Shown: piece by piece, positions 43,900-55,983 of the stretch
How the letters are laid out: each line of letters starts with the position of its first letter
Position numbering within the stretch: position 1 is the first letter of the stretch
Assembly (NCBI RefSeq): GCF_021018895.1
Contig: NC_079385.1
Location: 21,690,303-21,754,302 of the forward strand
DNA from: Seriola aureovittata
Taxonomy: Eukaryota > Chordata > Actinopteri > Carangiformes > Carangidae
DNA: 64,000 nt
Reading direction: 5' to 3'
Position numbers and translations under genes: made by a program
The notes under the pieces: generated by a model
Databases searched by the model: none
Told to the model about the DNA's origin: nothing
The model's input: the letters and a program-made list of their open reading frames with translations, nothing else

Positions 43900-44359
43900 T
43901 TAAAGTGGATTTAGTGTTGGACTGAGCAGCAGACAGTGAACAGTTTGGAGACGTGAGTACAAACGACTCATTTCATACATTTCCTTCACCTTTATTTTGA
44001 AATGTTTACAATCAGCTGATTACAGGGTGAGCTGTGAGCAGGAAGTGGAGCTTTATTGTGACAGATTGATGAAGGTGGGCATGATGTTTGTCTCTGACAA
44101 TCATGAAACCGACTCATAAAATTTGTCTTATATTGTGTTTAACAGGTAAATTAGATGAGATGTTGCCATGACAACCTGAACACCTACTTCATCACTGAGA
44201 TGAAGTAGGTGTATGTTGTATGTTTTTACCTGTAGTTTAAGACAAACAAACAAATAACAGGAGGAGTCCCCCCCCTTCTCCACCCCGAGTCTGGTTCTGT
44301 TGGAGGTTTCTTCGTGCGTGTGTGTGCGTGCGTGTGTGTGTGTGCGTGTGTGTGTGCGT

Positions 44360-44416
<57 letters not shown>

Positions 44417-44873
44417 GGTACTTGGTACAGATAGGTCTGTTCTGTATGAGCCTCTTTGTTTCTGTCCACACTGACTCACTGTGACACTGACAGAGTGGTG
44501 ACTGGTCATGTGACTGGTCATGACCAGTGACAGAGCAGCTGATGTGAGGGGAAGAAGAGAAACATGAAGAGTAATGATGAAGAGACAGTTTAAAATTGTG
44601 CACAGCTAAATGAAAATAATTTGCACAAGCTTCACTTACTCAGAGATGAAGGCCATGAGATGTGGCTGAAAACTTAGAGTAACTGGACCCTGTGCTACAT
44701 CATCATCAGTCTGAGTCCAGACTGGTCCAGCTGTGGTTGTAGAGTATCAGATGTTTTTCCACTTCCTTTCCTTTCAGTCTCTCTCTGACGTCAGGAGGCG
44801 AGCTGGAGTCTGTCAGTGACATCATCAACAGGTGACACCCTTCCCATGGTGCCCTGCTTCCTCCGGGGTCGCC
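42884..44873. other. svopl 3' region and MICAL 5' region
   Basis: AT-rich svopl 3' sequence with an AATAAA near 43342 and (ATT)n at 43379-43430. A probable non-coding MICAL exon follows, ending near 43952 (GGAGAC|GTGAGT). The presumed 5' intron then holds (GT)n/(GC) at 44310-44416 and a perfect 14-bp hairpin at 44180-44212. The acceptor CTTTCAG near 44777 probably opens the exon that carries the start codon. Confidence 0.45.
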
Positions 44874-45137
44874 ATGGGAGACGAGTCTTACCCAGAATGC
44901 CGAGCCCAGGAGCTGTTTGATGAGTTTGTGTCAGCGTCGACCTGCAGGGCGGCGCTGCGGTCCTTTGGCCAGCTGTGTGAACATCTGCAGCTGGACCAGA
45001 GTGCTGCCGAAAGGCCGCTCTATCGACCAATCAAACACCGCCTCAACTACTGGAGGGCCAACGCTCTGTGGGCGAAACTGGATCGTAGGGCTGCTCAGCA
45101 GGAGTACCTGAAGGCCCGGGCCTGCAGCGGCACCACG

Positions 45138-45181
<44 letters not shown>

Positions 45182-47641
45182 TACACTGTATATAAACATG
45201 TACATCACTGAGTGTCACTGATTGGTGGACGGTGTCTTCTCTCTGATTGGTCAGTGTGTGATCATCGGGGCTGGGCCCTGCGGTCTGAGAACGGCGGTGG
45301 AGCTGAGCTTCATGGGAGCTCGGGTGGTGCTGCTGGAGAAGAGAGACTCTTTCTCCAGGAACAATGTGCTCCACCTGTGGCCCTTCACCATCCATGACCT
45401 GCGGGGCCTCGGCGCCAAAAAGTTCTACGGAAAGTTCTGCGCCGGCTCCATCGACCACATTAGTGAGTCTGTGGTCTGTTAAACATATCTGTCACAGCAG
45501 CTGGACCCTTCCATCAGCACCGCCTGTCTCCTGTCTGCAGGTATCCGTCAGTTGCAGCTGGTCCTGCTAAAGGTCGCCTTACTGCTGGGGGTCGAAGTCC
45601 ATGTCAACGTGGAGTTTAAGAACCTGGTGGAGCCTCCAGAAGACCAGAGACACAGTGAGGACTCAAGTTCTTCTATTGTTTATAAATGACCTGTTGGTTT
45701 ACCTGCTTGTATACATGTGTACCTCTGTACCTGTTTACCTGTGTACTTGTGTACCTGTCCAGAGGAGGGCTGGAGGATGGAGGTGAGTCCAAAGTCTCAT
45801 CTCGTCAATCAGCTGGAGTTTGATGTGATAATTGGAGCAGACGGACGCAGGAACACGCTGCCAGGTACAACAACACACCTGTATACAACACAGACAGATA
45901 CCTGTCTCCAACCAGATGTTAATCTACTCAAACCTGATCTGACAGCACTGCACTGTGAGCATCTTCATCTAAGTTCATCAAGTCCAGCTGAGACTGAAAA
46001 GTCAAACTAAATGTTATCTGAGTCTCTTTTCTCAAACTACAAACCTGATTCTTAAAATCTCACATTTGTTTTTCTAACAGTCGTGATGATCGAGCATATT
46101 GATTTAATTCAAACTGATCCCGTCTGTACGCTGTCTTCTGATTGGACGGATACTGACCCATCTCTTGTCTTTGTGAGCAGGTTTCAGGCGTAAAGAGTTC
46201 AGGGGAAAGCTTGCCATCGCCATCACGGCAAACTTTAAGAATAGAAACACCACAGCTGAGGCCAAAGTGGAGGAGATCAGCGGCGTGGCATTCATCTTCA
46301 ACCAGAGGTTCTTCCAGGAACTACGACAAGAAACGGGTCAGTTTTTGATTAAGACTCGTTAAGTTAATGACAGAGACGTCTGGTCTGTTCATGTTAAACT
46401 GGATCTTTCAGGGATCGACCTGGAGAACATTGTCTACTATAAAGACGACACGCACTACTTTGTGATGACGGCAAAGAAACAGAGTCTGTTGGAGAAAGGA
46501 GTCATCCTGCAGGTAGAAACACACCTAGACACGCACCTGGATACACACCACGAAGATACGCGCCTGGATACACACTATAGAGATACACACCTGGATACAC
46601 ACTACGGAGATACACACCGGGATACACACTATAGAGATACACACCTGGATATACACTATAGAGATACACACCTGGATACACACTATGGAGATACACACCT
46701 GGATACACACTATAGAGATACACACCTGGATACACACCAAAGAGATACACACCTGGATACACACTATGGAGATACACACCTGGATATACACTATAGATAT
46801 ACACACCTGGATACACACTATGGAGATACACACCTGGATACACACTATAGAGATACACACCTGGATACACACCACGAAGATACACGCCTGGATACACACT
46901 ATAGAGATACACACCTGGATACACACCAAAGAGATACACACCTGGATACACACTATGGAGATACACACCTGGATAGACACCAAAGAGATACACACCTGGA
47001 TACACACTATGGAGATACGCACCTGGATAAACACTATGGAGATACACACCTGGATACACACTATAGAGGTACACACCTGGATACACACCAAAGAGATACA
47101 CACCTGGATACACACTATGGAGATACGCACCTGGATAGACACCAAAGAGATACACACCTGGATACACACTGCAGATTTAGTACAGGTGTGCTGTTGCTTC
47201 AGATATAGTCATGTCAGAACATTATGAAGAGTCAGAGTCTGAACTCACCTGATGGAGGTAAAAACCTTCTCTTCTCTTCTTCCTCCTTCAGGACTTCGCA
47301 GACACCGAACAGCTCCTCTCTCGGGGGAATGTGGACCAGAATGCATTGCAGGCGTATGCCCATGAGGCTGCCAACTTCTCGACCAATCACCAGCTGCCAT
47401 CTTTGGATTTTGCTATGAACCACTACGGTCAACCAGACGTCGCCATGTTCGACTTCACCTGCATGTACGCGTCCGAGAATGCCGCCATTGTCCGCCAACG
47501 CCACGGACACCAGCTGCTCATCACGCTGGTGGGAGATAGTCTGCTGGAGGTGAGACAGGTGGAGGGACAGAGAGATAATCCGATAGACCGTTAAGTAAAA
47601 TAACCTTTATCTCTGACCTCTTTTCTCTCTGTCCTCCTGTG

Positions 47642-47673
<32 letters not shown>

Positions 47674-49572
47674 CTCGTGTGTGTCTGTCTGTCTGTCTGT
47701 CTCTCTGTCTCTCTGTCTCTCTGTCTGTCCTCCTGTCTGTCTGTCCTCCTGTCTGTCTGTCTCGCTGTCTGTCTGTCCTCCTGTCTGTCTGTCTGTCTGT
47801 CCTGCTGTCTGTCTATCTGTCTGTCTGTCTGTCTCTCTCTCTGTCTGTCCGTCCTCCTGTCTGTCTGAGTATGACATATTGTCTGTCTGTCTGTCTGTCC
47901 TGCTGTCTGTCTGTCTATCTGTCTGTCTGTCTGTCTCTCTCTCTGTCTGTCCGTCCTCCTGTCTGTCTGAGTATGACATATTGTCTGTCTGTCTGTCTGT
48001 CCTGCTGTCTGTCTGTCTTCTTAAAAAGCCTAATCTTGACCCCTCAGTTTTATCAAACTTTAGACCTGTTTCCAATCTGCCCTTTCTTTCTAAGGTTTTA
48101 GAAAAAGTTGTTTTTATACAATTAAAGTCCTTTCTTGAGGATAATTCTGTTCTCGAAAAGTTTCAATCTGGGTTTAGGGCTCGGCACAGCACCGAGTCTG
48201 CACTGTTAAAGGTGCACAACGACATTGCTCTGTCTGTGGATGCCAAGTGCCCTGCTGTCTTGGTGCTGCTTGATCTCACAGCAGCATTTGACACGGTGGA
48301 CCATGCAGTCCTCCTGTCACGTCTTAGTAACTATGTTGGCATCCACGGCACTGCATTGAAGTGGTTTTCGTCTTACTTGTCCAGTAGAACCTTCTCTGTT
48401 ATGGTTGGTGACCTTTCCTCTTCCAGCGCTCCCCTCTGTTCTGGAGTCCCACAAGGATCTATTATTGGCCCTTTACTCTTCTCATTGTACATGCTACCAC
48501 TTGGGTCAATTATAGCCAGGCACAACCTTTCGTTTCACTTTTATGCAGACGATTTACAAATCTACCTGCCAGTGAAGCCTAATAGTAACAGTGCTCAATG
48601 TTCTCTGTTTGATTGTATTGCTGACATTAAGCAGTGGTTGGCACAAAATTTTCTTCATCTAAATGATGATAAAACTGAATGTATTGTGTTTGGGGATACT
48701 GTGACGGCTGGCTTTGGCACCCTGTCTTCAAAGCTCAGTCCAACGGTCAGAAATCTGGGAGTGACCTTTGACAGTCATCTGAGGTTTGACAAACAAATTA
48801 ACAATGTTGTCAGGACTAGCTTTTTCCAGTTGCGTCTCCTGGCCAAAGTTAAAATGTTTTTAAGCCGTCACGACCTTGAGAAAGCCATCCATGCACTAAT
48901 AAGCTCAAGGTTAGACTACTGCAATGCGCTTTATGTCGGTGTCTCCCAGTCTTCTCTCGGTCGCCTTCAACTTGTGCAAAACGCTGCTGCCCGTCTTTTA
49001 ACCAACACTAACAGACGGGTGCACATCACTCCTGTTCTTAACTCTCTTCACTGGCTGCCTGTCCGTTATAGAATCGATTTTAAACTTTTATTGTTTGTTT
49101 TTAAAGTTCTCAACGGCCTTGCCCCATCGTATTTATCTGATCTTTTAACTGTCCGAAATCCTGGTAGACCTCTGAGGTCAACAATTCAACTTTTGCTGGA
49201 AGTGCCCAGATCCAAATACAAACACTGGGGTGACCGAGCCTTTTCTGTTGCTGCCCCTAGGCTCTGGAATAAGCTCCCCACCGAGCTCCGTCTTATTCCT
49301 GACCTGGGCCGCTTCAAAGCTAGCTTAAAAACCCACCTATTTAGGATGGCCTTCAATACCTAGTAGTATGACGACACTTTTTACAATCTTTTCTTAATCA
49401 ATTTTGTTGTATTTTATTGCTCTTATTGTTCTTTTATTATTATTATTTTTTTTTAATTGTTTTCCATTTATTTATCTCTGCACTTATTATCTGTTGTAAA
49501 GCACTTTGGTACACCGAAAGGATTGTTGTAAAGGGCTTTATAAATAAAGTACATTTACATTACATTTACATA

Positions 49573-49609
<37 letters not shown>

Positions 49610-52237
49610 CTCCTGTCTCTCTGTCCTCCTGTCTGTCTGCAGCCCTTCTGGCCGATGGGGACCGGTGTAGCTCGTGGGTTTCTGGCTGGTCTGGATTCAG
49701 CCTGGATGATCAGGAGCTGGTCTCAGGGAGCAGCTCCTCTGGACGTGCTGGCTGAGAGGTGAACAGACTCACCTGGACAGGACACACCTGTCTGACTCAC
49801 CTGCTATCACCTGTTACAAGGTCTCTCCGTCTCTTTCAGAGAGAGTTTGTATCGTCTCCTCCCGCAGACGACTCCGGAGAACATGCAGAAGAACATTAGC
49901 CTGTTCTCTGTAGATCCAACGACACGATATGTCAACATCAACCATCTGACCATCACACCTGCTCAGGTACACTCTGTCACACACACCAGGTAACTCCAGG
50001 TAACAACAGTGTGTTGTGTTCACTGACTGTTGTTGATTTCCTCATCATAAAAACATGTTCATGGATGAACTTGTGTTTTTTCTCTTGAGGTGAGACACCT
50101 GGTGGACACAGGAGAGAAGGCGGGGCTAAATACAAACTGTGGTGACATCATCCGCCTGCCCTCACCCAGATTCCCCAGAGAGGGTGAGTTCAGTTTATCT
50201 TTAATCTGATTGGTCCTCTGCTTCCTCCCTCTCTTTACCTCATAGTAAAGCTTTAATCTGATTGGTCCCCTGCCTCCTCCCTCTCTTTACCTGATAGTAA
50301 AGCTTTAATCTGATTGGTCCTCTGTCTCCTCTCTCTCTGACAGAGTCCTTCTCTCAGTCCAATCAGCTGCTGACTTGGTGTCAGGAACAGACTCGTGGTT
50401 ACCGTGGCGTTGCCGTTGATGACCTGACTACTTCCTGGAAGAGTGGCCTTGCTCTGTGTGCTCTGATCCACAGATACAGACCTGACCTCATGTAAAACAC
50501 CTGAACTGTTAATGAAGCAGACACCAGTAGAAATGAATTAATGAAATGGAATGGAACTTTTGTTTTTTACACCTGAGTGTTTCATGTCTCCTCAGACACT
50601 TTGACTCTCTGGATCAGTCGTCTGTGGAAGAAAACACTCGTCTGGGCTTCGACATGGCTGAGCGGGAGTTTGGGATTTCTCCTCTGATGACGGTGGAGGA
50701 GATGTGGTCTGTAGGAGAACCAGACTCTCTGTCTATGGTCATGTACCTGAGTCAGTTCTACCAGCTGCTCAAAGACTCTCCACCCCCTGCTGGTGAGACG
50801 CCACAGCTGTCTGTCTCCTGTGGTTCAGGGACGACGTTTTATCTTCAGGAAAATATTCACTGACTCAAAAACCCTCAAACTTTAAAAACAAGAGTTTTAC
50901 TGTTGAATCTTAATGAAGAAATAGTCTGACCCAGATCTCCTGTGTCTCGGTGTGTCTCTGTCTCTCTTTTTGTCTGTGTCACTCTTTTTGTCTCTGTCTC
51001 TCTGTTTGTCTCTGTCACTCTTTTTGTCTCTGTTTGTCTCTGTCACTCTTTTTGTCTCTGTTTGTCTCTGTTTGTCTCTGTCTCTCTGTTTGTCTCTGTC
51101 TCTCTGTTTGTCTCTGTCACTCTTTTTGTCTCTGTTTGTCTCTGTCTCTGTCTCTCTGTTTGTCTCCGTGTGTCTCTGTCTCTCTGTTTGTCTCTGTCTC
51201 TCTGTTTGTCTCTGTCTCTCTGTTTGTCTCTGTTTGTCTCTGTTTGTCTCTGTCTCTCTGTTTGTCTCTGTCTCTCTGTTTGTCTCCGTGTGTCTCTGTC
51301 TGTCTCTGTGTGTTTGTGTCTGTCTCTGTCTTTCTCTATTTGTCTCTGTGTGTCTCAGGCTCGTTGTGTCACAGCTCTGACCTGAGGTCAGCTCTCATCA
51401 CTCCGGCCTCCCTCCTCAGCAGACTGGGACACAGTCCGTCCAGGAGAAAGAAACCGAACGTACCTACAGTTATCTACAGTAGATATAGAGTGTTATTAAT
51501 GTGTCATACTCAGCTGTTTACCTCTGTATCTTTAGGAGCAGATCGATGCTGCAGGTAAAAGGAGGAAGACCAGTCGGCCTGGTCAAGAGCAGCACGAGGT
51601 CAGTGTTTCTAACAAGCTGAAAATAAACATAATTTTTTTATGTTAAAGAAAATAGTTCAATGATGGAGAAAGAGTAAAAGAAGAAAAGATGCAGATTAGA
51701 TTAGATCGCATTAAATCAAATCAGATGAGAAAATGATTTGACTGATATAAATGAAAAAATGAAAACATATCAGAACCAACACACCTGGACGGTTCTGTTT
51801 TCAAGTCATGTGACCTAAATGGTGACGTCGAGAGCCAGATGTGTGACGAGGTGTTTGTGGGCGGGTCCAGTGGATCCAGAGTTCGTCTGATGGCCAATCA
51901 GCTGCAGGCGAAGCTGGACGAGAGCTCGTCTACCTGCAGGAGTTCTTCTTCTTCTTCTTCTGCTGTTGCGGCTTTACGTCGACAGGTGAGTTCAGTCTGA
52001 CATCAGACGGAGAGGTTTCTGATTTCTGATCAATTATAGCGAACTTCCTGATCTAACAGAGACAGACATCAGATCGAACAATATTTAACATTTGTTCAAA
52101 CAACACGTGAGAGTGCAGAGTGAACCCTGTCGTCCAGGTGTGACACTGAACCCCGCCCCGACACATTCAGACATGTCTCAGTATTACACTGTTTGATGAA
52201 GTCGACGTGTGTCGGACTGTATTAAATACTAGGACTC

Positions 52238-52268
<31 letters not shown>

Positions 52269-55200
52269 GTTTATGTGTCACTTCTGGTGTTGGCCAGCAG
52301 GGGGAGGTGTTGTCCAACCCTGCAACCCCCTCAGAGTCTGCAGACGCTGCTGCCCAGCCACCATCATGGAAACCGGTAAAAACTCATAGACAGTAGAGTT
52401 CAGCAGAGACCAGTAGAGTCCAGAGACCAGTTGAGTCCAGAGACCAGTAGAGTTCAGTAGAGACCAGTAGAGTCCAGAGACCAGTTGAGTCCAGAGACCA
52501 GTAGAGACCAGTAGAGTCCAGAGACCAGTTGAGTCCAGAGACCAGTAGAGACCAGTAGAGACCAGTAGAGTTCAGTAGAGACCAGTCGAGTTCAGCAGCG
52601 ATCAGTAGAGTCCAGAGACCAGTAGAGTTCAGTAGAGACCAGTAGAGTCCAGAGACCAGTAGAGTTCAGAGACCAGTAGAGTTCAGTAGAGACCAGTAGA
52701 GTCCAGAGACCAGTAGAGTTCAGCAGAGACCAGTAGAGTCCAGAGACCAGTCGAGTTCAGTAGAGACCAGTAGAGTTCAGTAGAGACCAGTAGAGTCCAG
52801 AGACCAGTAGAGTTCACTAGAGACAGATGAACCCTCAGGGTTTTAGTCCCCTACAGGACTCAAACAGTGCTGGATCCCTGACGACCTTTAGACAACAACA
52901 ACAACAACAACAAAAACAACAACAACAACAAAAGCTTCTTTCCCATGAATAAATGAATATATTGATCTGATCAAATCAAAGAGTGAGGGTCTGTAATCTA
53001 ATTCAAACAGTGAGGAACTTGTTTCAGCTGCATCTGACTGTTAAACATGCTGCATGCTGGGTAACAGACACAACACAGTTTGTTAAAAATCTGAGTTTAA
53101 TTTGATCAAACCTGAAACTTGAGAGCAGCCGACACACATCAGATAACATTACAGTGTCTCTAAAGCCGTGGTCTGGATCCTGACCCCTGAATCCCTGAAT
53201 CCAGATTCAGTGCTCCACCTCAGTGACCCTCTCTGTCCCTCTCTGTCCCTCTCTGTCCCTCTCTGTCCCTCTCTGCCTCAGAAGAAACGAACTCTTCAAC
53301 AGGAACAGATGAGTTTTCGGTTCAAAGAGAAGCTCAAGTCTCAGAGTGTTGACACCAAGGATGAGCAGGTACCATGCTGCGGTGCACTGTGGGTGACGGT
53401 GCTGTGTGTTGTCAGATCCTGGATCTGTGTTGTGGTTCTCAGGTTCAGTCTGACCTGAGATCAGCGGCCGCTCTCTCCTCAGGCTCCCTGGTATTTCCTG
53501 GTATCAGCAGCTGAGTGCTCAGTGTTGTAGTGAAAGCTCTGAGGGCATGTTGGTTCATGTGATGAACTGCAGATCAACAACAAACTGTCTTCACTCAGTC
53601 ACATGAATGGTTTCTATTGAGAGGAGAACTGACCTCAGATCAGCCTGCAGCTCTCACACAAACTACTGAAGGGGATTCATGTGCTGACTGAGCAGCTGGA
53701 CCTGCTCCAGTCTTCAGTAAACTGCTGTTTTCACACCTGACACAGTGAGTACACTGTGCTCTGTTGTCATGACGATGAACCTTCAGTTCAGGTTGATGTT
53801 TATTTGTCATCACATGTAAGAAATGTGGGTTAAACCAATGAGATGTGGACAACCTGTAGCATCCTGTAGCTGGATCAGTGTGAACCAGAGGCCTGTATTA
53901 CGATGCAAGATCAACACACCCAGGTTAACGTTTAGTTATCTGGCTTGACTGAACCTAACATTGACCTGATCACCTGCACTACGAAGCAGGTTATCACCTG
54001 GCTCAGTTAACCCTGGATTTACCTGTCCAGGTACGAGCACCTTCACGTGAAAGAGGCGCAGTTGTTAATTATAAGCAGCATTGTCTGAACCATGAAATAA
54101 ATTCTTAGTATGATATGAGAAGACATGCTGACACCTGCAGAGAAGTTCAGTTATAGCAACGTCCAACAATGACATTCAACAAGGTGACATGGAAACAATC
54201 ATATATTTAAACAATCTAAATATAATTTCTGTTAAAGTCAGACTAAAGATATAATGTAAATAAGAGCATGAATTATCATCATGTTGATGATGAACAAACT
54301 GTTATAAACAGGAAGAGGAGAGGAGAGGAAGAAGAGAGGAGAGGGAGAGGATGAGGAGAAGAAGAGGAGAGGAAGAGAAAGAGGAGAGGGAGAGGAGGAG
54401 AGGAAGAGGAGAGGAAGAGGAGAGGAGAGGGAGAGGAAAAAGAGGAGAGGAAGAAAAGGGGAGAGGAAGAGAAAAAGAAGAGGAGAGGAAGAGGAGAGGG
54501 AGAGGAGAGGAAGATGATAGAAAGAGGAGAAGAAGAGAGGGAGAGGAGGAGAGGAAGAAAAGGAAAGGAAGAGGAGAGGGAGAGGAGAGGAAGAGGAGAA
54601 GAAGAGAGGGAGAGGAGGAGAGGAAGAAAAGGAGAGGAAGAGGAGAGGAAGAGGAGAGGGAGAGGAGAGGGAGAGGAAAAAGAGGAGAGGAAGAAAAGGG
54701 GAGAGGAAGAGGAGAGGAAGAGGAGAGGAAGAGGAGAGTAAGAGGATAGAAAGAGGAGAAGAAGAGAAGGAGAGGAGGAGAGGAAAAAAAGGAGAGGAAG
54801 AGGAGAGGAAGAGGAGAGGGAGAGGAGGAGAGGAAGAAAAGGAGATGAAGAGGAGAGGAAGAGGAGAGGGAGAGGAGGAGAGGAAGAAAAGGAGAGGAAG
54901 AGGAGAGGATAGAAAGAGGAGAAGAAGAGAGGGAGAGGAGGAGAGGAAGAAAAGGAGAGGAAGAGGAGAGGAGAGGAGAGGGAGAGGAGGAGAGGAAGAA
55001 AAGGAGATGAAGAGGAGAGGAAGAGGAGAGGAGGAGGAGAGGAGAGGGAGATGAAAAAGAGGAGAGGAAGAAAAGGAGAGAGAAAGAGGCGAGGAGAGGA
55101 AGAGGAGATGGAGAAAAGGGGAAAGAAAGAAAAGAGGAGAAGAAGAGGAGGAGAAGAAAAGAGGAGAGGAAGATGAGGGAGAGAAAAGAGGAGAGGAATA

Positions 55201-55928
55201 GGAGGAGAAGAAAAGAGGAAAGGAAGAGGAGGAGAGGAAGAGGAGGGAGAGAAAAGAGGAGAGGAAGAGGAGAGGAGGAAGAGGAGAGGAAGAGGAGGAG
55301 AGGAGGAGTTGAAATGTTCATTCTAATGATGAAATAATTAACAGTGAGACTAATTGTTCTAATCAAAGACATCAGAGGTTCAGGTTTCTCTCCAGTCGTG
55401 TCACAGTCTCCTCATGTTGTTCTGAGCTCAGTGATGAAGAGGAGAGTAAAAGCTTCATCACTGGCAGGAATCCTCCATTAAAGAATGTGTGTTCAGGTCA
55501 GATGAAGCTCTGACAGTCATTAGATTTTATTTAGTGATAAACTGTGAATTCTGCAGAAGCTTTGGTTTAAAACCAGAGACACATGGAAAGACTCAAACAG
55601 GAAATCTGTTCCACTGATCTATGTTATATCTACTGATCGTTATTATTGATCACTTCATTGTGAACTCTTTTGTCCCTGTCAGGATCCTGTAGGAATGATG
55701 ACTCGTTTTTCCAGTGATCTGATTGGTCAGTAGTTTGGCTGTTGACAGGTTTTGCTCTGATCCTCTAAAGTTGCACTGGAGCAGGTCAGGAGTTCAGCGT
55801 AAGTTACCATGGTGATTTACCCCGATAACAAGGGAACCACCATCGTAGAACTGAAAACCCAGAGTTACACCTGAAGTTACCTGATGACCTCAGATCCTGC
55901 TTCAGGCCTCAGGGGTCTGTCTTTTGTC

Positions 55929-55983
<55 letters not shown>

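Noticed and set aside
47639..48017. N-terminal 126 codons of the 574-codon ORF ahead of the reverse transcriptase
   Set aside because: Only the (CTGT)n array read in frame. The LINE-derived sequence begins near 48018.
54302..55372. 356-codon minus-strand Leu/Ser/Pro ORF
   Set aside because: Complement of the GA satellite in the MICAL intron; low complexity with no domain.
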